Positions 58,202 through 64,000 of a stretch of DNA of 64,000 bases are shown here, piece after piece. Both the position numbers and the translations under genes were made by a program. Position 1 is the stretch's first letter. Each line of letters opens with the position of its first letter. The stretch is from Gemmatimonadales bacterium (GTDB lineage: Bacteria > Gemmatimonadota > Gemmatimonadetes > Gemmatimonadales > GWC2-71-9): assembly GCA_036279355.1 (NCBI GenBank), contig DASUJH010000047.1:33611-97610 (forward strand), in the 5' to 3' direction. The notes beneath the pieces were generated by a model. It searched no databases and was not told where the DNA came from. It worked only from the letters and a program-made list of their open reading frames with translations.

Positions 58202-60335
58202 AGGCGACTTCGCGCAGAAAGTTATAGCGCCCCGAGGCGCCGGCGTGGCCCGCGCCCATGTTGGTCTTGAGCAGCAGCTTCGTGTCGTTCGTCTTGCGGG
58301 CCCTGAGCCGCGCCGTCCACTTGGCCGGCTCCCAGTAGGCCACCCGCGGATCGTTGAGCCCGCCGGTCACCAGCATGTGGGGATACCCGCCCGCGCGCAC
58401 GTTGTCGTAGGGCGAATACGACCGCATGTACGCGTAGTAGGCCGGGTCGCTCGGGTTGCCCCACTCCTCGTACTCGATCACGGTGAGCGGCAGCGAGGGG
58501 TCGAGCATCGTGTTGATCACGTCGACGAACGGCACCTCGGCCACCACCGCCCGGAAGAGGTCTGGGCGCAGATTGGTCACCGCACCCATCAGGAGGCCGC
58601 CCGCGCTGCCGCCGTTGATCGCGAGCCGCTCGGACGAGGTGTAGCCCTCCGCGATCAGGTGCTCGGCCGCGGCCACGAAGTCGGTGAAGGTGTTCCGCTT
58701 GCTCAGGAGCTTGCCGTCCTCGTACCAGCGCCGGCCCAGCTCCTCGCCGCCCCGCACGTGCGCGATGGCGACCACGATCCCGCGGTCGAGCAGGCTCAGG
58801 AAATTGGAGGAGAACGCCGGGTCGAAGCTCACGCCGTATGCGCCGTAGGCGAGGAGCAGAAGCGGGCGGCTGCCGTCGAGCGCGAGCGGCCGGCGATACA
58901 CCAGCGAGATCGGCACCTCGGCGCCGGCGGCCGCGCGGGCGGACACGCGCTCGGTGCGGTAGAGGGTGGCGTCATAGCCGCCGCGCACCACGGTCTGCTT
59001 CCGGACCACCCGCGTGCGCGTCGCCATGTCGTAGTCCACCACCATGCTCGGCGTCACCAGCGAGGTATAGACGAACCGGAGCACGGTGGTGTCGAACTCC
59101 GGGTTGCCGGAGGGGTTGAGCGCGTAGGCCGACTCGGGAAAATCCACCTCGTGCTCGCCGCCGGCCTCGAGATCGATGACGCGGATGCGGCGGAGCCCCT
59201 GCCGGCGCTCGTAGGCGACGAGGTACCGGCGGAAAAGATCGACTCCGTCGAGCTTGACATCGGTGCGATGCGGCAGCAGCTCGCGCCAGTTGTGGCGGCC
59301 CGGATCGCTCACCGGCGCCGTGACCAGGCGGAAGTTCTCGGCGCCGTCGTTGGTCACGATGTAGAACCGGTCGCCCCGGTGCGCCACGTTGTATTCGACG
59401 CCGTGCGCGCGAGGCTCGACCGGACGGAAGGCGCCCTCGGGCTGGTCGGCCCTGAGCGCGCGCACCTCGGACGTGGTGTGGCTCTCGATCTCGAGGAAGA
59501 GCCACTCGCGGCTCCGGCTCCGGCTCACGTCGACGAAGAAGGCCTCGTCCGGCTCGTGATACATCAGGACGTCGAGCGCGGGGTCGCTCCCGAGCCGGTG
59601 CCGCCAGAGCGCGGCGGGGCGGCGGGCGTCGTCCAGCACCGTATAGAAGAGGGTGCGGTTGTCGTTGGCCCATGCCACGCCGCGCGCCGTGTTCACGATC
59701 CGCTCAGGCCCGAGCTCGCCGGTCTCGATGTTCTTGATGAAGAGGGTGAACTGCTCGGCCCCGGTGAGGTCGAGCGAGTAGGCGAGGTAGCGGTGATCCG
59801 GACTCACCTCGCTCGCGCCGAGCCGGCAGTAGGGATGGCCCTCGGCGACGCGATTCAGGTCGAGGAGCACTTCCTCGGGCGCATCCTCGCTCCCCCGCTT
59901 GCGGCAGAAGAGCGGGTACTGCTGGCCGGCCTCGACGCGGCTGTAGTAGAGCCACTCGTCGAGCCGTTCGGGCACCGAGAGGTCGGTCTCCTGAATCCGT
60001 CCGACCAGCTCCTGATAAAGCCGCTCCTGCAGCGCCTCGGTATGCCGCATCGCGAGGCGGGTGTATTCGTTCTCGGCCTCGAGATAGGCGATCACCGCCG
60101 GATCCTCGCGGTCTCGCAGCCAGTGGTACTCGTCGACGCGGAGGTCGCCGTGGCGGGTGTCGACCCGATCCCTGACCGCGGCGCGCGGGGGCGCGGGTGC
60201 GTTCGGAGGCGGTGGGGCAATGCGATCGAACTCGTGCGGGGTTGCGACGCCCGCGTCGATCGACGGAGACGCGACGGCGCTGGCGGGGGCTTCGATCGCC
60301 GGCGCCGAGGCGCGGCGGGGGGGTTCGAGAGCCAT
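58155..60335 (-). CDS. ptrB: Oligopeptidase B (S9 family)
   Basis: 726 residues. After a Pro/Ala-rich 55-residue extension comes a seven-bladed propeller beginning RHGDLRVDEYHWLRDREDPA and GQQYPLFCRKRG. The hydrolase domain carries LLLAYGAYGVSFDPAFSSNF, the nucleophile GGSAGGLLMG, the Asp in VTGGLNDPRVAYWEPAKW, and the His in NMGAGHAGASGR. It cleaves peptides after Lys or Arg. The N-terminal extension has no signal peptide. No clear ribosome site before ATG 60335. Confidence 0.94.
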   Translation of the reverse strand: MALEPPRRASAPAIEAPASAVASPSIDAGVATPHEFDRIAPPPPNAPAPPRAAVRDRVDTRHGDLRVDEYHWLRDREDPAVIAYLEAENEYTRLAMRHTEALQERLYQELVGRIQETDLSVPERLDEWLYYSRVEAGQQYPLFCRKRGSEDAPEEVLLDLNRVAEGHPYCRLGASEVSPDHRYLAYSLDLTGAEQFTLFIKNIETGELGPERIVNTARGVAWANDNRTLFYTVLDDARRPAALWRHRLGSDPALDVLMYHEPDEAFFVDVSRSRSREWLFLEIESHTTSEVRALRADQPEGAFRPVEPRAHGVEYNVAHRGDRFYIVTNDGAENFRLVTAPVSDPGRHNWRELLPHRTDVKLDGVDLFRRYLVAYERRQGLRRIRVIDLEAGGEHEVDFPESAYALNPSGNPEFDTTVLRFVYTSLVTPSMVVDYDMATRTRVVRKQTVVRGGYDATLYRTERVSARAAAGAEVPISLVYRRPLALDGSRPLLLLAYGAYGVSFDPAFSSNFLSLLDRGIVVAIAHVRGGEELGRRWYEDGKLLSKRNTFTDFVAAAEHLIAEGYTSSERLAINGGSAGGLLMGAVTNLRPDLFRAVVAEVPFVDVINTMLDPSLPLTVIEYEEWGNPSDPAYYAYMRSYSPYDNVRAGGYPHMLVTGGLNDPRVAYWEPAKWTARLRARKTNDTKLLLKTNMGAGHAGASGRYNFLREVAFKYAFLLDALGLDLA

Positions 60336-60737
60336 TGTGGGGCCGGTGCTTTCCTTATTCAGGTGCTTCGCCGAGCGGCGGGGCGGGCCGGCCGCAGCAG
60401 TCCTGCGGCAATTACCACCCAAGGCTGGGGCATGTCAAGCACGGCGTAAGCTATTGCCAAGACGCGGCTTAGCTGATGTGATCCCGGCCGGGTCCGCCGC
60501 GATTGAGCGGGCGTCTGCGTAAGCGCTTGGCGGGGCGCCGGTTGGGTCCGATCACCCTGGAGCCGGCCTCGGCCGGAAGGGAAACCCATGATTAGAACAA
60601 GGATGCGATCAGTGGTATGCACCCATACGCCGCCTCCAGCACCTGCCTGGCGGCCGCCCGTGACTGCCGCCGCCGCGGCACGGTTCTGGCCCACCGCGGC
60701 CGCGCCGATGCGCCGCCACCGATCTTCGTCCGCCTGA
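60336..60737. other. 402-bp divergent intergenic region
   Basis: Between ptrB and a membrane glycosyltransferase gene. The first 250 bases hold nothing I can name. From 60588 a 49-codon reading frame with a good ribosome site runs to a TGA touching the glycosyltransferase ATG. Confidence 0.6.
60588..60737 (+). CDS. 49-codon leader frame directly before a glycosyltransferase
   Basis: ATG 60588 follows GGAAGG at seven bases. The product is Ala/Pro/Arg-rich with no domain. The TGA at 60735-60737 directly abuts the ATG at 60738, and both frames are in phase. Either it is a leader peptide that couples translation, or a nonsense codon that separated an N-terminal extension. The downstream ATG lacks its own ribosome site. 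Confidence 0.35.
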   Translation: MIRTRMRSVVCTHTPPPAPAWRPPVTAAAAARFWPTAAAPMRRHRSSSA

Positions 60738-62513
60738 ATGTCGCTGACCCAGCGCGTTCCCGATCTCCACGCGCCCGAGCCCGCGGTCAGCCCGCCGCGC
60801 ACGCTCTCGCGGCAGGTGCCGGCATTCGCGGCGCGCGCGCTCGTGGCGCTCGCCGCACTCGCCGTCGCGGCGGCACTCGTGGCCGAGTTCCGCGGCATGC
60901 TCAATCCCGACGCGGGGTGGTTCCTCTACTGCTCGAATGCGTACGCGCATGGCCGCCGGCTCTACGTCGACCTGCTCGAGATCAACCCGCCGCTCGCCTT
61001 CTGGCTCGACCTCCCGGCCGTCGGCCTGCACGCCGTCACCGGGTGGCCGCTCATCACCGCGTTCCGGCTTTACGTCGTGGTGGTCGCCGCACTCTCGGCC
61101 ACCGGCGCGTTCGCGCTCACGCGCGGCCTCTTCCCGGGCGGCGCGAACGGCGAGCGCGGCCCGGCGCGCGTCGCGTTCGGCTGCGCGCTGGCGTTCGTCG
61201 CGTTTCCGCTCCTGGGCGGCGCGTTCGGCCAGCGCGAGCACCTGGCGCTCCTGCTCGCGCTTCCGTGGCTTGCCCTCTCGGCAAGGCGCGCCGCGCGGCT
61301 CGACTGCGCCGCGTGGGTTGCCGCCGCGTGCGGCGCGTGCGCCGGCCTCGCGATGGCCATCAAGCCGCAGTACTTCGCCGTCTGGGCGGCGGTCGCGTGG
61401 TGCCGGAGCCGATATCTCTCCCGGGGCGAGCTGCTCCGCGTCGAGGATGCGGCGGTGGCCGTGGTCGCGGGGGTGTACGGGCTGCTCGTCCTTACGCTCA
61501 CGCCCGAATACCTGGAGTTCGTGCAGCGGTTCGGCACGTCGTACCTCGACTTCGGCCGGCACTCGCTGGGCTACATGCTCGTCCTCCAGTCGTCGGCATT
61601 CGCGTGCTACGTGGCGCTTGCCGCGTGGTGGATCGGCCGGCGCGCGGGCCGCGATCCGCTGGCCGACGTACTCGCGGCCGCGGCCGCCGGCTTTCTCGCC
61701 GCGGCCGTCATGCAGCACAAGGGGTGGAGCTATCACTACGTCCCGGCGCGCGGATGCACGGTGCTGCTGGCCGCGGTGGTGCTGGCGCGCGCGCCCGCGG
61801 TCCGGCTGCCGTCGGCGCGGCGCCTGGCGGAAACGCTGGCGGGGCTCGTGGTGGCGACCTACGTGCTGCTGGTGGGAGTCGATCTCTACTGGCGCATCCG
61901 GGTGCCGTTCATTCCGTACCAGGCCGCCATCCGCCGCGCGCTCGACCGGTCGGGGCCCGCACGGTCGCTCATCCTGCTCTCCTCAGATCCCGCCGATGCG
62001 TTTCCGCTGGTGCTGGAGCGGGGGCTCGACTACCAGTCGCCCCTGCACCACCTCTGGGTGCTCACCGATGCCTATGCCGGGGGGTTCGGGAGCAGCCGGC
62101 GGGTCGCGCCCAGATCGCGCGCGGAGATGAGCGAAGGCGAGCGGCTCGTGTTTGATCGGGTGAGCGCTGCGCTCGCCGCGCACCGGCCCGATCTGCTGCT
62201 GATCGAGTCCCCGCCGCTCAACGCCCGGCGCACCGGCTATCCGGGCGGGTTCGACTACGTCCGCTATTTCAGCCGCGTGCCCGGCGCCGCCGCGATGTTG
62301 CGCGAGTACGCGCCGGTGGCTTCGGTGGAGGACCTGCTGATTCTCCGGCGCACCAGCACGACCGCCGTGGCGTCGTCGTGCCACGATGACCACCCCGGCT
62401 CGCGCGCGAGCGCGGCGGCGAGGGCCGTGCCGGCGGGCAGAATGGCGATCGACACGTCCCACGCAGCGAGCCGCTGCCGCCAGCCGGGCGCGAGCGACGC
62501 GATGCGCACGTAG
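60738..62513 (+). CDS. GT-39-like membrane glycosyltransferase
   Basis: 591 residues as read, about ten to twelve transmembrane helices. The first loop NPDAGWFLYCSNAYAHGRRL and YVDLLEINPPLAFWLDLP parallels the protein at 46533: an Asp near the helix end and (N/K)PPL. The natural end is probably near LLILRRTST (about 62355). The following 50 residues are the antisense of the neighbouring gene and look random (for example CHDDHPGSRASAAARAV), so a stop codon seems to have been lost. Confidence 0.8.
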   Translation: MSLTQRVPDLHAPEPAVSPPRTLSRQVPAFAARALVALAALAVAAALVAEFRGMLNPDAGWFLYCSNAYAHGRRLYVDLLEINPPLAFWLDLPAVGLHAVTGWPLITAFRLYVVVVAALSATGAFALTRGLFPGGANGERGPARVAFGCALAFVAFPLLGGAFGQREHLALLLALPWLALSARRAARLDCAAWVAAACGACAGLAMAIKPQYFAVWAAVAWCRSRYLSRGELLRVEDAAVAVVAGVYGLLVLTLTPEYLEFVQRFGTSYLDFGRHSLGYMLVLQSSAFACYVALAAWWIGRRAGRDPLADVLAAAAAGFLAAAVMQHKGWSYHYVPARGCTVLLAAVVLARAPAVRLPSARRLAETLAGLVVATYVLLVGVDLYWRIRVPFIPYQAAIRRALDRSGPARSLILLSSDPADAFPLVLERGLDYQSPLHHLWVLTDAYAGGFGSSRRVAPRSRAEMSEGERLVFDRVSAALAAHRPDLLLIESPPLNARRTGYPGGFDYVRYFSRVPGAAAMLREYAPVASVEDLLILRRTSTTAVASSCHDDHPGSRASAAARAVPAGRMAIDTSHAASRCRQPGASDAMRT

Positions 62514-63874
62514 TCGCGGGTGAGCGAGTCGCCGTAGAAATCGGTCTGGCCGTCGATGAACACCCGCTGCTCGGGCCACGCGTAGAGCAGGTAGCCGCCC
62601 CAGGTGAACTCGCTGAAGATGCGGCCGTCGAGCCGCGCCGCGCGGGCGCGTGCCACCGCGGCCACCGGAAACCGCTCCGGCGAAAAGCCGTCGGCAACGG
62701 CCTGCCAGCGCCCGATGCGGCCGCCGTGCAGCGCCAGCGCCGCCATGATGGCCACCGCGACGGCAGACCACACGCCGACGGCGGGCGAGGTCCCCTCGGC
62801 TAGAAACGTCGCACGCATGCGCACAAGCCCGGGAACGCGGCGCGCGCGGAGCGTCGGGTCGAGGTGCAGCGCCGCGACCGGCAGCGCCGTGAGCCCGAAG
62901 AGCGGCACGTTGCGCTGCGAGTGCAGCGCGCAGGCGAGCACGCCGAGCAGGAGCAGGAGCCGCGGGTAGGTCGGCCGCCGCGGCGCGCAGGCGAGTGCCA
63001 CGACCAGGGCCAGCAGCGCGAGCAGGAACAGCCGGCCGAGCATCGTGTGGAAGTTGACCGAGACGTACTCGGTCGTGATGCCCACGAGGTAGGTGTCGCC
63101 CAGGTAGCCCACGACGTGGGCGTAGAGCCGCGGCCCGGCGGGATTGATGCACGCCGCGGCGGCGGCGACACCGAGCATCGCGCCGTGGGATGCGAGCTGC
63201 CGCCGCCACTCCGCGGCGTCGCCGGCGGCACCTTTCTCGTCGCGCCGCATGGCCGCCCGGGCCGCGACCAGCTCGAGCGCATCGCCCGCGACATACGCGG
63301 CGATGAGCAACAGGCCGAACAGGAATCCGCCGTGCAGGTTGGCCCAGAGCAGGAAGAGCAGGGCCACGGGCCAGAGCGGGCGCGGCGTGTCGGTGTCGAG
63401 CCGCTCGAGCAGCAGCACAGCGCCGAGCATGGTGAAGAGATGCGGCCGCGCGAGCAGGTGGGCCGAGGCGAGCGCGGCGGCGGCGAGCCCGACACTGTAG
63501 GCGAGGAACGGCTCGACTCTGCGCCGGAGCAGGAAGCGCACGACGAGCGCCACGCTCGCGGCAAAGATGACGGCGGAGAAGACGGCGACCCCCGCGAGCC
63601 CGGCGGCGCGATGGGCCAGCGCGAACAGCACTTCGCTGAGCCACTCGTACGGCACGAGGGGCGCGCCGGGACGGGTGTACGAAAACGGGTCGTGGAAGAC
63701 CAGCGACCCGCGGTGTAGAATGAGGGCGCCCATCCTGAGATGACGCCCGAGGTCTCCGTCGGTATCGAGCAGCCGCGCGCTCAGCGCGAGCGGTGCCGCG
63801 ACGACGAAAAGCATGAACGTCTTGTCGACCAGCGACGGACCCGTGAGCCACGAGGCCGCCTGCGCGCGACGCAT
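62264..63874 (-). CDS. Polytopic membrane protein, GT-C-like
   Basis: 536 residues with about twelve hydrophobic helices. The N-terminal loop has DTDGDLGRHLRMGALILHRG, FHDPFSYTRPGAPLVPYEWL and SEVLFALAHRA. The C-terminal periplasmic part has GRIFSEFTWGGYLLYAWPEQ and VFIDGQTDFYGD, a pattern I know from uncharacterised membrane proteins. It may transfer sugars from lipid carriers. Conserved-looking sequence stops at ATAVVLVRRR; the last 26 residues are antisense to the neighbouring gene. ATG 63874 is preferred over TTG 63934. Confidence 0.8.
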   Translation of the reverse strand: MRRAQAASWLTGPSLVDKTFMLFVVAAPLALSARLLDTDGDLGRHLRMGALILHRGSLVFHDPFSYTRPGAPLVPYEWLSEVLFALAHRAAGLAGVAVFSAVIFAASVALVVRFLLRRRVEPFLAYSVGLAAAALASAHLLARPHLFTMLGAVLLLERLDTDTPRPLWPVALLFLLWANLHGGFLFGLLLIAAYVAGDALELVAARAAMRRDEKGAAGDAAEWRRQLASHGAMLGVAAAAACINPAGPRLYAHVVGYLGDTYLVGITTEYVSVNFHTMLGRLFLLALLALVVALACAPRRPTYPRLLLLLGVLACALHSQRNVPLFGLTALPVAALHLDPTLRARRVPGLVRMRATFLAEGTSPAVGVWSAVAVAIMAALALHGGRIGRWQAVADGFSPERFPVAAVARARAARLDGRIFSEFTWGGYLLYAWPEQRVFIDGQTDFYGDSLTRDYVRIASLAPGWRQRLAAWDVSIAILPAGTALAAALAREPGWSSWHDDATAVVLVRRRISRSSTEATGAYSRNIAAAPGTRLK

Positions 63875-63911
63875 CACGTCAGTCTCAAGTGAGCGGAGGT
63901 CATCGAATCTG

Positions 63912-64000
63912 TTGACCCGGCTGAGTCGCGGCAAGCTATGGCTCGCGCTGGCGCTGCCGGCGGGGACGGCGATGCTGGTGCGCGTGGCGCGGGGGTATCG
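63912..64000 (+). CDS. Start of a gene running off the window, membrane-type N-terminus
   Basis: From TTG 63912 the frame reads LTRLSRGKLWLALALPAG and stays hydrophobic to the window end, like a signal or first transmembrane helix. GGAGG lies 12 bases upstream, a long spacing. It is divergent from the membrane protein gene. Too short to name, and the start is uncertain. Confidence 0.35.
   Translation, partial: MTRLSRGKLWLALALPAGTAMLVRVARGY

Noticed and set aside
60617..62155. 512-codon frame over the glycosyltransferase gene
   Set aside because: Arg/Ala/Gly shadow of the membrane protein frame, without hydrophobic helices.
1..64000. CRISPR arrays, tRNA, rRNA, insertion sequences, prophage
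   Set aside because: No regularly spaced repeats, no cloverleaf-type sequence with TTCGA loop, and no transposase or phage motif seen on either strand. Small RNAs cannot be excluded by eye.

Overview
The window is very GC-rich bacterial chromosome, almost fully coding, with genes on both strands. I see no rRNA, tRNA, CRISPR array, insertion sequence or phage. The best guess is a Gemmatimonadota-like organism, or a related GC-rich, soil-type, Gram-negative didermal lineage. Three things support this: a Ser/Thr kinase fused to a FlgO/TolB-like domain and TPRs, two lipoproteins carrying DSTGP just after the lipobox cysteine, and outer-membrane proteins (TolC, beta-barrel) with RND pumps. This is inference; no marker gene is present.

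Layout. 1-7.1 kb: coiled-coil protein (5' truncated), MFS exporter, a HAD phosphatase-ATPase fusion, aldo/keto reductase, Old Yellow Enzyme and a less GC-rich methyltransferase. 7.2-15 kb (minus strand): a tightly packed run of PAP2 phosphatase, lipid kinase, small Cys/His secreted protein, TolC, lipoprotein adaptor and a heavy-metal-type RND pump. 15-22.3 kb: HxlR regulator divergent from YceI, membrane glycosyltransferase, 1-Cys peroxiredoxin, HtrA lipoprotein, TatC. 22.3-29.3 kb: AlaX editing protein, EEP phosphodiesterase and cardiolipin synthase-like PLD joined by GTGA overlaps; lytic transglycosylase; a lipoprotein with a G8 domain and beta-helix like animal CEMIP/TMEM2. 29.3-39.5 kb: stress-type genes (KTSC-BON, Hsp20, BON, histone H1-like), an erythromycin-esterase-like operon, EF-P with an unusual tip loop, and several unknowns. 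39.5-49.5 kb: SDR, NmrA-like, MATE, a glycine betaine/choline-type ABC transporter with a substrate-binding/permease fusion, glycosyltransferase, CsbD, Zn-alcohol dehydrogenase. 49.5-64 kb: kinase-FlgO-TPR protein, lipoproteins, fumarylacetoacetase with a coupled unknown partner, beta-barrel, LOG-like protein, HTH regulator, oligopeptidase B and two large membrane proteins whose 3' ends overlap by 250 bp.

Regulation visible in the DNA. Many adjacent genes share ATGA or GTGA stop/start overlaps. Four genes lacking a Shine-Dalgarno sequence have a TANNNT box ending 6-7 nt before ATG, which suggests leaderless mRNAs. Two stress genes share a CRP/FNR-like TGTGA-N6-TTACA site with similar flanks. 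The YceI gene has a near-consensus sigma-70 promoter whose -35 box overlaps a perfect palindrome next to a divergent HxlR regulator gene.
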